From assembly GCA_024403935.1 (NCBI GenBank), contig JAKSQV010000009.1, positions 1-47,882 on the forward strand: 47,882 nucleotides of DNA, written 5' to 3'. The position numbers and the translations under genes were made by a program. The DNA comes from Ruminococcus sp. (GTDB lineage: Bacteria; Bacillota; Clostridia; Oscillospirales; Ruminococcaceae). This document shows positions 35,545 to 42,121 of this stretch, in pieces. Position 1 is the stretch's first letter. Each line of letters starts with the position of its first letter. The notes beneath the pieces were generated by a model that was not told where the DNA came from, did no database searches, and worked only from the letters and a program-made list of their open reading frames with translations.

Positions 35545-36375
35545 ATGGGAAAGATAATCGCGGTCGCAAATCAGAAGGGCGGTGTTGGTAAGTCAACCAC
35601 TGTCATCAATCTTGCGGCGTATCTCGGGAAACGAGGAAAAAAGGTGCTCTGCATTGACATTGATCCTCAGGGCAACTCTACAACGGGCTTAGGTATCAAG
35701 AAAAAGGGCGTTGAGGTCTCGATATATGATGTTCTCATTGGCAAGGCGAGAATTCAGGACGCCGTATTATCCACTCCGTTCGATAACCTGTGTGTTGTTC
35801 CGGCGACAGAAAGCCTTGCAGGTGCGGAGATAGAGCTTCTGAATATGGAGAATCGTGTGAATCGCCTTAAAATGCAGACTCTCGTCGTTAAGGACTGCTT
35901 CGACTACATCTTCATTGATTGTCCGCCTGCTCTCGGAACGCTGACGATAAATGCGCTTGTTGCCGCAGATTCGGTAATGATACCTATGCTTGCGGAGTTC
36001 TTTGCGCTTGAGGGACTATCACAGCTCACGAATACTATAAAAATAGTTAAAACTAATTACAATCCGTCTCTCGATATTGAGGGAATTCTTTTCACGATGT
36101 TCGACGGCAGGTTGAATATCGCTAATGATGTTGTTTCTGAGGTCGAGAAATACTTCCCCGGTAAAGTATTCCAGACTAAGATACCGCGAAATGTCCGTAT
36201 TTCCGAAGCTCCCAGCCACGGCAAGCCCATTGCCTACTATGACAAGAGTTCAAAGGGATCGGATTCATATTTCCTTCTCGGACAGGAACTTCTCGGAGAG
36301 CCGCTTGTGCTCCCGAAGAAGAGAAGAAGAGGTATTTTCACCTTCTCAAAGGATACAAAAAAGAAGAAAGGATGA
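35545..36375 (+). CDS. parA: Chromosome partitioning ATPase ParA/Soj
   Basis: 276 residues. Start at ATG 35545 (GGAGGATGA upstream; the in-frame ATG at 35530 overlaps that site). Deviant Walker A KGGVGKST (11-18) with the first signature lysine, DIDPQGNST (A'), and Walker B DYIFIDCPPALG. Full-length Soj, with an added Lys/Arg-rich tail of about 25 residues (KKRRRGIFTFSKDTKKKKG) that may strengthen DNA binding. It acts with ParB and the nearby parS sites on origin segregation and on DnaA control. Confidence 0.96.
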   Translation: MGKIIAVANQKGGVGKSTTVINLAAYLGKRGKKVLCIDIDPQGNSTTGLGIKKKGVEVSIYDVLIGKARIQDAVLSTPFDNLCVVPATESLAGAEIELLNMENRVNRLKMQTLVVKDCFDYIFIDCPPALGTLTINALVAADSVMIPMLAEFFALEGLSQLTNTIKIVKTNYNPSLDIEGILFTMFDGRLNIANDVVSEVEKYFPGKVFQTKIPRNVRISEAPSHGKPIAYYDKSSKGSDSYFLLGQELLGEPLVLPKKRRRGIFTFSKDTKKKKG

Positions 36376-36380
36376 TATAA

Positions 36381-37232
36381 TTGGCAAAAGGTGGTTTAGG
36401 CGCGGGACTCGATATGCTTTTCAATGACAATTCAAGTGATGTTCAGATAAAGAAAACACTTCGTTTGTCTGAGATAGAACCAAACCGTGACCAGCCGAGA
36501 AAAACTTTCAGCGATGATGCAATAGCGGCACTTGCTGATTCGATCCGTGAGCACGGTGTGCTCCAGCCGATACTTGTACGTCCGATAAGCTCGGGCGGAT
36601 ACCAGATAGTTGCAGGTGAGAGAAGATGGCGTGCAGCACGTATGCTCGGACTCGACGAGATACCCGTTACCATTCGGGAGCTGTCTGATTCCGATGCAAT
36701 GCAGATAGCAATCATTGAGAATCTACAGCGTGAGAACCTCAATCCTGTTGAAGAAGCGTGCGGTTACAGCGAGCTTATTGAGAAGTACGGCATGACACAG
36801 GAAAAGGTCGCAAAAATGGTCGGCAGGTCGCGTTCGGCAATCGCTAATTCCGTGAGAATGCTTGAGCTTCCGAAGCGCGTGCTCAAGATGCTTGAGGACG
36901 GTCAGCTTTCCGCAGGTCATGGAAAGGCACTGCTAAGCTTTGATGATGAGGAGATGTTAATTGCAATAGCTAACCGTGCGGCTGACGGAGGTATGACTGT
37001 TCGTCAGGTGGAACGGCTCGCGCAGAAGTCTGCTGAAGCTTCAGTAGAGAATGAGAAGAAATCATCTTCGCGTATTGACAACTATTTCAAGGAGATGGAG
37101 ATCTCTCTCAAGGAGCGGCTCGGACGCAAGGTAAAAGTCGATTACGGCAAAAACAAGGGCGCTCTCATACTTGAATTTTATAATAAGGAAGATCTTGCAG
37201 CTCTCGCAGAGAAGCTGACAGATGAAGAATAA
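36381..37232 (+). CDS. parB: Chromosome partitioning protein ParB/Spo0J
   Basis: 283 residues, starting with TTG at 36381 after AAAGGATGA, 5 bases after parA. MAKGGLGAGLDMLF at the N-terminus is the segment that stimulates ParA; then PNRDQPRKTF, the CTP-binding GERRWRAARMLG, ENLQRENLNPVEEACGY, a helix-turn-helix (GMTQEKVAKMVGRSRSAIANSVRML) and a C-terminal dimerisation domain. It should bind the parS palindromes listed here. Confidence 0.96.
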   Translation: MAKGGLGAGLDMLFNDNSSDVQIKKTLRLSEIEPNRDQPRKTFSDDAIAALADSIREHGVLQPILVRPISSGGYQIVAGERRWRAARMLGLDEIPVTIRELSDSDAMQIAIIENLQRENLNPVEEACGYSELIEKYGMTQEKVAKMVGRSRSAIANSVRMLELPKRVLKMLEDGQLSAGHGKALLSFDDEEMLIAIANRAADGGMTVRQVERLAQKSAEASVENEKKSSSRIDNYFKEMEISLKERLGRKVKVDYGKNKGALILEFYNKEDLAALAEKLTDEE

Positions 37233-37245
37233 AGGAGAATAGAAA

Positions 37246-38538
37246 ATGATAGATATTAAGCTTATCAGAACAAATCCGGAGCTCGTTAAGGAAAACATCA
37301 AGAAGAAATTTCAGGACGAGAAGCTTGAGCTTGTTGACAAGGTTGCAGAGCTCGACAAGCAGTACAGAGAAACAAAGGTGGAGTGCGACAGCCTCCGCAA
37401 TCAACGCAAGGTAAAGAGCAAGGAGATCGGCGGACTTATGGCTAAGGGCCAGAAGGACGAAGCCGAGAAGGTGAAGGCTGAGGTAGCTCAGCTCGGTACA
37501 AAGCTTGAGGAGATGGAAGCTCTTGAAGTCAAGCTTGAAGGCGATATACGTCAGATAATGCTCGTTATCCCGAACATCATCGACGAAAGCGTACCGATAG
37601 GCAAGGACGACAGCGAGAACGTTGAAGTCGAGAAGTTTGGCGAGCCTGTTGTACCAGATTTTGAGATACCCTACCATGTTGATATAATGGAGAAGGTAAA
37701 CGGAATTGACCTTGACAGTGCCCGCAAGACCAGCGGCAACGGATTTTACTATCTCTGCGGCGACATCGCACAGCTCCAGTCATGCATACTCTCTTATGCA
37801 CGCGACTTTATGATAGACAAGGGCTTCACATACTACATTCCTCCGTTTATGATAAGAAGCGACGTTGTTACAGGCGTTATGAGCTTTGCTGAGATGGAAG
37901 GCATGATGTACAAGATAGAAGGGGAGGATCTCTATCTTATCGGTACATCGGAGCATTCAATGATAGGTAAATTCATTGATACCATAATCCCTGAGGGCGA
38001 GCTTCCAAAGACTCTTACAAGCTACTCTCCGTGCTTCCGTAAGGAGGTAGGTGCTCACGGCATCGAGGAGCGCGGCGTTTACCGTATACACCAGTTTGAG
38101 AAGCAGGAAATGATAGTTGTCTGCAAGCCCGAGGAGAGCATGGACTGGTTCCATAAGCTGTACAGCTATACAGTTGAATTCTTCCGCACTCTTGATATTC
38201 CTGTCCGCACGCTTGAGTGCTGCTCGGGAGACCTTGCCGACCTCAAGGTAAAGAGCCTTGACGTTGAAGCATGGTCTCCGAGACAGAAGAAGTATTTCGA
38301 GGTAGGAAGCTGCTCCAACCTTGGTGATGCACAGGCACGCAGACTCGGCATCAGAGTCAAGGACAGCGACGGCAACAAGTACTTTGCTCACACTCTGAAC
38401 AATACAGTTGTAGCACCTCCGAGAATGCTTATTGCCTTCCTCGAGAACAATCTCAACGAGGACGGCAGCATCCGCATACCTAAGGCACTCCAACCTTATA
38501 TGCGCAAGGAAATGATAAAGGTTCCGGAAAACAAGTAA
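37246..38538 (+). CDS. serS: Seryl-tRNA synthetase, archaeal-like motif variant
   Basis: 430 residues, class II synthetase with an N-terminal coiled-coil arm (about 25-100) and catalytic core. Motif 2 is FRKEVGAHGIEERGVYRIHQFEKQEM (264-289). The serine-site segment reads GTSEHS (233-238) in place of the bacterial PTAEVP, and motif 3 is HTLNNTVVAPPR (382-393) rather than HTLNGSGLAVGR. These variants look closer to archaeal-type SerRS. AAAGGAG lies before the ATG, and it starts 13 bases after parB, so it probably shares the parAB transcript; no T-box leader is present. Whether a second, standard serS exists elsewhere cannot be seen. Confidence 0.93.
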   Translation: MIDIKLIRTNPELVKENIKKKFQDEKLELVDKVAELDKQYRETKVECDSLRNQRKVKSKEIGGLMAKGQKDEAEKVKAEVAQLGTKLEEMEALEVKLEGDIRQIMLVIPNIIDESVPIGKDDSENVEVEKFGEPVVPDFEIPYHVDIMEKVNGIDLDSARKTSGNGFYYLCGDIAQLQSCILSYARDFMIDKGFTYYIPPFMIRSDVVTGVMSFAEMEGMMYKIEGEDLYLIGTSEHSMIGKFIDTIIPEGELPKTLTSYSPCFRKEVGAHGIEERGVYRIHQFEKQEMIVVCKPEESMDWFHKLYSYTVEFFRTLDIPVRTLECCSGDLADLKVKSLDVEAWSPRQKKYFEVGSCSNLGDAQARRLGIRVKDSDGNKYFAHTLNNTVVAPPRMLIAFLENNLNEDGSIRIPKALQPYMRKEMIKVPENK

Positions 38539-38543
38539 TAAAA

Positions 38544-38582
38544 AAGAATCGGCTGAGGGCATATCGCCTTCAGCCGATTCTT
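38544..38582 (+). terminator. Stem-loop after serS
   Basis: AAGAATCGGCTGAGGGC pairs with GCCTTCAGCCGATTCTT with one G-U pair. The T tract is weak, so it may act as a terminator for serS or be bidirectional with the opposing DUF3789 gene. Confidence 0.75.
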
Positions 38583-38615
38583 CATGTTAGGAAAGGTTGG
38601 GTCGTAAAATTCTTA

Positions 38616-38723
38616 TTACTTGTTAGGAAGCTCTGACTCTGCCTGTTTTGCTGCCGAACAGAGGCAGAATGAGAAAAATGATATTGTACCTCCGATGAAA
38701 GCACCGATCATCATCTCAACCAT
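38616..38723 (-). CDS. 35-residue DUF3789-type membrane peptide, copy 1
   Basis: Too short for routine ORF calls. It begins MVEMMIGAFIGGTISFFSFC, then has LCSAAKQ and a short polar tail. A single membrane helix carries Gly-Gly, followed by the (M/F)CLC(S/T)AAK signature and ending in a charged end. GAGGTGA lies 5 bases before the ATG. The paralogue at 38860-38967 shares the helix pattern and the CLCxAAK motif. I associate the pattern with DUF3789, a family of very small membrane proteins of clostridia and their mobile elements. Function unknown. Confidence 0.7.
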   Translation of the reverse strand: MVEMMIGAFIGGTISFFSFCLCSAAKQAESELPNK

Positions 38724-38859
38724 ATTGTTCACCTCATCTTTCATCTGTAATTTTTTCACGTTATTTCTTTTTTTCTTAATTATGAGGTGCAAACCTTAAA
38801 CTAACCTTAAATTTTACTACATTTTTCAAAAAATAACAGAAATATTACAGAATGTAGAA

Positions 38860-38967
38860 TTAGTGCCGGTCTGAGAATCCGTCTCCCCATTTTGCCGCAG
38901 TACACAGACACATTGTAAATACTCCAACGATGCCGCCGAAAAAGCTTCCGATAATGAAACTGAGCAT
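38860..38967 (-). CDS. 35-residue DUF3789-type membrane peptide, copy 2
   Basis: It begins MLSFIIGSFFGGIVGVFTMC, followed by LCTAAKWGDGFSDRH. One membrane helix with GG, then the MCLCTAAK signature and a polar tail. GGGGTGAT is 5 bases before the ATG. Same strand, length and motif as the gene at 38616-38723, so the pair looks like an old duplication. It lies between that gene and a lipoprotein, all on the minus strand against the surrounding plus-strand genes. Function unknown. Confidence 0.72.
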   Translation of the reverse strand: MLSFIIGSFFGGIVGVFTMCLCTAAKWGDGFSDRH

Positions 38968-39017
38968 AATATCACCCCATGATATATTATGCTCGGGTTT
39001 TTTATCTGTATACAAAA

Positions 39018-39085
39018 TACGGGACGGATCATCGTCTGTTTTCCTGAACTTAATGAATAGGAAAAAGACAATTTTCCGTCCCGTA
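39018..39085. terminator. Long imperfect hairpin after the lipoprotein gene
   Basis: TACGGGACGGA (39018-39028) pairs with TCCGTCCCGTA (39075-39085). Inside it GTCTGTTTTCCT pairs with AGGAAAAAGAC. The roughly 68-base structure begins 3 bases past the lipoprotein stop and may end its transcript; the following T tract on the minus strand is poor. Confidence 0.65.
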
Positions 39086-39088
39086 ATA

Positions 39089-39502
39089 TCACTTCTGGAT
39101 ATGTCCCTCTTGCTCGGGAGCTTCCGTAGTGAAATTGGTTTTGGGAATATAGCCTATTTTTTCATTTGTTTTGACGAGGAGCCAATCGTCCTCCTCCTTG
39201 TAGACCTCGGCAGGAAAATCGGGATATGCATATCCGTTGAGGTACTTTTCACCCGGCTTGTTAAGGAGGTTGATGTATTCCTTACCTGTTGGCATTTTAA
39301 TCCAGCCTGTGTACAGTACGCTGAGACCGTCAATGGATACAGGGGAATAATCGTTAGTTGGCTTCTCAGTGGTTTCATTTTCCTGTGCAGTAACGTAGGT
39401 GGTTTTTCTGCTTGTTGTTTTTTTATCACCATCGCATGAGACAGCTCCTGCACATACAGCAGCGCATATCAGTGCAATGAATAATGCTTCAGCTTTTTTC
39501 AT
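39089..39502 (-). CDS. Lipoprotein with SH3-like domain
   Basis: 137 residues. Signal peptide ending in the lipobox AVSC (Cys23), a Thr/Lys-rich linker, then a domain LLNKPGEKYLNGYAYPDFPAEVYKEEDDWLLVKTNEKIGYIPKTNF that looks like a bacterial SH3 fold (a WLLVKT strand and IGYIPK end are typical). Such domains often bind cell-wall peptides; no enzyme domain is attached. AGGAGGTC precedes the ATG. It may share a transcript with the two small membrane peptides downstream, although a hairpin lies between. Confidence 0.75.
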   Translation of the reverse strand: MKKAEALFIALICAAVCAGAVSCDGDKKTTSRKTTYVTAQENETTEKPTNDYSPVSIDGLSVLYTGWIKMPTGKEYINLLNKPGEKYLNGYAYPDFPAEVYKEEDDWLLVKTNEKIGYIPKTNFTTEAPEQEGHIQK

Positions 39503-39640
39503 ATTTGACCTCCTGTCAAAATAATACTACACATACATTATATCATATTCAGACAGAAATAGCAAGACGTACAAATATTATGTTCTGTAATTTCGTGGCA
39601 GCTCACTTTATTACTTTACAGCGAGGTTTTGTGCGTACAA

Positions 39641-39656
39641 TGTTTCACGTGAAACA
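39641..39656. promoter_or_regulatory. parS: parS site 5
   Basis: TGTTTCACGTGAAACA, exact consensus, 9 bases upstream of the -35 of the 39665 promoter and about 12.5 kb from the presumed origin. Confidence 0.95.
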
Positions 39657-39664
39657 ATCAGTGT

Positions 39665-39693
39665 TTGACAAGTTGCAAAATTCGTATTATAAT
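39665..39693 (+). promoter_or_regulatory. Consensus promoter upstream of exonuclease gene
   Basis: TTGACA (39665-39670), a 17-base spacer and TATAAT (39688-39693). The first gene downstream begins about 160 bases after the predicted start of transcription. Confidence 0.85.
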
Positions 39694-39861
39694 AAATGTA
39701 GTTTCAATATTTCTTGATGTCAGGCTCATTTTGCCCTGAAGGGCAAAACAAAGTGCAGGTAAAACTATCAATATATATGGAACATGCGTGACACATTATT
39801 GTAAATACGAATACAAAGCCGTTCGGGCTAATGTTATAATTTTACAGGAAAGGAGATAATT

Positions 39862-40446
39862 ATGGAATGTCAAAGGGACAAGAAAGGAAAGAGCAGACTG
39901 ATACTTCCGCATGACTATTGTGTGGTGGATATTGAGACCACAGGTCTGACTCCGACAGAGAGCGAGATAATCGAAATTTCAGCAGTGAAGTACAGGGATC
40001 TCAGAAAGGTCGATACTTTTACCACGCTTGTCAGACCTGAAAAGAAAATTGGAGAGATGATCACAGAGCTTACAGGAATAGATAATGAAATGGTAGCCGA
40101 TGCACCCGATGTTTCCGAGGCAATACTCCGTTTCAGTGAGTTTGCCGCAGATGATATCCTCATGGGTTACAATGTGAATTTTGATGTCAACTTCCTGTAT
40201 GATGCACTGATGAAATGTTATGGAAAAGCTCTCAGCAATGACTTTGTTGACGTTCTGCGGCTGACGAGAAAGGCTCTGCCAAACTTTGAAAGGCGGTCAC
40301 AGACAAGAGTCGCGGCATTTTATGGTATACCTATCAGAGGAGCTCACCGCGCCGAGACTGACTGCGAGATATGCAATGCCATCTATCAGCGGATGAGAGA
40401 GGAGCCCTGCATCATCGAATGGACAAAGGGCAGGACTTCTGTGTAA
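39862..40446 (+). CDS. DEDDh-family 3'-5' exonuclease
   Basis: 194 residues. The three exonuclease motifs are in order: VVDIETTGL (Asp/Glu), GYNVNFDVNFL (Asp) and HRAETDC (His/Asp). This is the fold of the DNA polymerase III epsilon proofreading subunit, but here it stands alone with a short N-terminal basic lead and no polymerase domain. In Firmicutes such proteins include DinG-like and PolC-related nucleases; the substrate is not certain. AAAGGAGATAATT precedes the ATG. The antiporter downstream is 172 bases away. Confidence 0.88.
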   Translation: MECQRDKKGKSRLILPHDYCVVDIETTGLTPTESEIIEISAVKYRDLRKVDTFTTLVRPEKKIGEMITELTGIDNEMVADAPDVSEAILRFSEFAADDILMGYNVNFDVNFLYDALMKCYGKALSNDFVDVLRLTRKALPNFERRSQTRVAAFYGIPIRGAHRAETDCEICNAIYQRMREEPCIIEWTKGRTSV

Positions 40447-40561
40447 AGCAAGGGAAAACATTAACTGCATTTAGTGCCGCTGACGTTCGTAACTGACAGC
40501 CGCACATATATGCGCACAGAAAAGGACCGGACAAAATGGTATTGACGGAATATGATAGTAT

Positions 40562-40584
40562 GCCGCTGTTATGAGAACGGCGGC
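40562..40584 (+). other. Hairpin in antiporter leader
   Basis: GCCGCTGTT pairs with AACGGCGGC with one G-U pair around ATGAG, shortly before the antiporter ribosome site. There is no T tract, so it is not a clear terminator. It may be a weak terminator for the exonuclease gene or a leader structure. Confidence 0.45.
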
Positions 40585-40618
40585 TCTATCTTTGTTATAT
40601 GAAAGGAAATGAGGATAA

Positions 40619-41830
40619 TTGAATACTGTTGACATTCTCCGCGACTTAGCGATAATTGTAGTGTGCGCAAAAGCGTTCGGACTTATAGCGCGCAAGCTCA
40701 GGGCACCAATGGTCGTCGGGGAAATTATTGCAGGACTTGTTATCGGGCCATGTCTGCTGGATATCGTCAAGCCGACAGACTTCATCAGCATGATGGCGGA
40801 GATAGGAGTCGTGCTGATAATGTTCTCCGCAGGTCTTGAGACGAATTTGCAGGAGCTGAAGAAATCAGGGCTTGCAGCGTTTATCATAGCCTGTGTCGGA
40901 GTTCTGGTGCCGCTTGTGGGAGGCTCGCTCCTGTATATGGGAATGTACGGATTTGCTGCGTTCGGTACTGACGAGTTTTTCAAGGGCGTTTTTATCGGCT
41001 GTATAATGACAGCGACCTCCGTTGGTATAACTGTTGAGGTGCTGAAGGAAATGGGACATCTCAGCAGCAGAGTCGGACAGACCATCCTCAGTGCTGCTAT
41101 CATTGACGACATCATCGGCATTATTGTGCTGACGTTCGTGCTCGGATTCAAGGATCCGAACAGCAACACTCTGCTCGTATCGGGTAAGATAGTGCTGTTT
41201 CTGGTGCTGTCAGCAATACTCGGCTATATCTTCTACAAGATATTCAAGCTGTACGATGAAAGACATTCGCATACGCGCCGTATCCCGATAATAGCTATCG
41301 GACTGTGCCTTGTCATGGCATTTGTTGCTGAAAAGTATTTCGGCATCGCCGACATAACAGGAGCATACATTGCAGGCATCATACTCTGCAACACCCGTGA
41401 TGCCGAATATATTGACCGCAAGGTAAGCATAAACGGATATATGTTTTTTGCGCCGATGTTTTTCGTCGGCATTGGTCTCAAAACTGATTTCAGCGGTGTT
41501 GATAAGAGCATGATACTGTTTTCAATAGGCTTTGTAATAGTTGCTCTGCTGACAAAGATAATCGGCTGCGGTCTGGTGTCGAAGTGCTTCAGCTACAAGT
41601 GGACAGACTGCCTGAAGATCGGTATCGGTATGATGACACGCGGCGAGGTCGCACTCATCATTACAAACAAGGGACTGGGGCTCGGAATAATTGATTCATC
41701 ATATTTTACAGCGGTAATATTGCTTATTATCGTTTCGAGCATAGTAACGCCGATGCTCCTGAAGCTGCTGTTCAACAAATTTCCCGAACAGCTTCCTGTC
41801 GGAGATAAAAAAATCGGGCAGAGCTCATAA
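40619..41830 (+). CDS. CPA2-family cation:proton antiporter
   Basis: 403 residues, about twelve membrane helices. Start is TTG 40619 with GAGGATAA upstream. Conserved family parts: KLRAPMVVGEIIAGLVIGP (23-44), GVVLIMFSAGLE (63-74), and the ion-binding pair IIDDIIG with Asp163-Asp164, the double-aspartate type linked to electrogenic exchange. No TrkA-N/RCK regulatory domain follows, so it is nearer to NapA/GerN than to KefB/KefC. It likely exports Na+ or K+ against protons. It ends in a short hydrophilic tail. Confidence 0.88.
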   Translation: MNTVDILRDLAIIVVCAKAFGLIARKLRAPMVVGEIIAGLVIGPCLLDIVKPTDFISMMAEIGVVLIMFSAGLETNLQELKKSGLAAFIIACVGVLVPLVGGSLLYMGMYGFAAFGTDEFFKGVFIGCIMTATSVGITVEVLKEMGHLSSRVGQTILSAAIIDDIIGIIVLTFVLGFKDPNSNTLLVSGKIVLFLVLSAILGYIFYKIFKLYDERHSHTRRIPIIAIGLCLVMAFVAEKYFGIADITGAYIAGIILCNTRDAEYIDRKVSINGYMFFAPMFFVGIGLKTDFSGVDKSMILFSIGFVIVALLTKIIGCGLVSKCFSYKWTDCLKIGIGMMTRGEVALIITNKGLGLGIIDSSYFTAVILLIIVSSIVTPMLLKLLFNKFPEQLPVGDKKIGQSS

Positions 41831-41855
41831 GAGCTGCCTGTTGTATGAAACTGCC

Positions 41856-41877
41856 GGGCTTGACAATCGTCAAGCCC
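41856..41877. repeat. Inverted repeat overlapping the -35 box of the B12 operon
   Basis: GGGCTTGAC, AATC, GTCAAGCCC: a perfect 9-bp inverted repeat. It contains the whole -35 hexamer TTGACA (41860-41865). It may be an operator, or the remains of a terminator of the antiporter gene without a T tract. Confidence 0.65.
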
Positions 41878-41888
41878 TATGCTATAAT
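41860..41888 (+). promoter_or_regulatory. Promoter of the cobalamin riboswitch operon
   Basis: TTGACA (41860-41865), a 17-base spacer and TATAAT (41883-41888): a full consensus match. The riboswitch begins about 10-15 bases downstream. Confidence 0.9.
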
Positions 41889-41899
41889 GTGATATATTG

Positions 41900-42000
41900 T
41901 CTGAAGCTGAGGGAAGTGCGGTGAGAATCCGTCGCAGCAGTCACTACCGTATGGCGCATGCCGAAGTCGGGTCGCTCGTCAGGCAATTCTGATATTCACG
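41900..42000 (+). promoter_or_regulatory. Cobalamin (B12) riboswitch
   Basis: The conserved core is visible: GGGAAG (41911-41916), GGTGAGAATCC (41920-41930), GCAGC (41934-41938) followed by a CACTACCGT segment like the CGCTACTGT element, and GCCGAAGTCGGG (41960-41971) resembling the GAAGYCAGG element, with a closing GTCAGGC. The boundaries are approximate. It lies in the long leader of a five-gene unit encoding an ECF transporter and surface proteins and is followed by an intrinsic terminator, so B12 would shut the genes off by early termination. Confidence 0.88.
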
Positions 42001-42062
42001 TTTTTGGACAGTGGAAAACGGAAATCATAAGCTGCACCCATGTCGGCTTATTATGTCTGATG

Positions 42063-42092
42063 AAGCTTTCCTGCTGAGGAAAGCTTTTTTTT
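42063..42092 (+). terminator. Riboswitch-controlled terminator
   Basis: AAGCTTTCC (42063-42071), loop TGCTGA, GGAAAGCTT (42078-42086), with T continuing to 42092. It lies between the riboswitch core and the first ATG at 42122. The competing antiterminator pairing was not resolved by eye; an ATAAGC/GCTTAT pairing at 42026-42051 lies between. Confidence 0.9.
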
Positions 42093-42121
42093 ATTGTCCC
42101 GATAACAGAAGGAGAGTTATT

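Larger units (their letters stand above)
39503..39861. other. 359-base gene-free region with parS, promoter and hairpin
   Basis: It holds parS site 5 (39641-39656), a consensus promoter (39665-39693), a 9-bp hairpin TTTTGCCCT/AGGGCAAAA (39729-39748, no T tract) and a second TATAAT (39835-39840) just before the exonuclease gene with only a weak -35. Only a 24-codon ORF without ribosome site lies in the leader. A small RNA or structured leader is possible. Confidence 0.6.

Noticed and set aside
37233-37245. T-box or other leader before serS
   Set aside because: Only 13 bases separate parB and serS, so there is no room for a T-box.
38930-39439. 169-codon plus-strand ORF over the lipoprotein and micro-gene
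   Set aside because: It has hydrophobic stretches but no ribosome site, and it overlaps two minus-strand genes with good starts and signals.
39729-39748. TTTTGCCCT/AGGGCAAAA hairpin as a terminator
   Set aside because: No T tract on either strand and no gene ending just before it; kept only as a hairpin.
39715-39789. 24-codon ORF in the leader before the exonuclease
   Set aside because: No ribosome site and no recognisable peptide; it covers a hairpin that better explains the sequence.
40471-41169. 232-codon minus-strand ORF over the antiporter start
   Set aside because: Antisense of membrane helices in a well-supported antiporter; no ribosome site.
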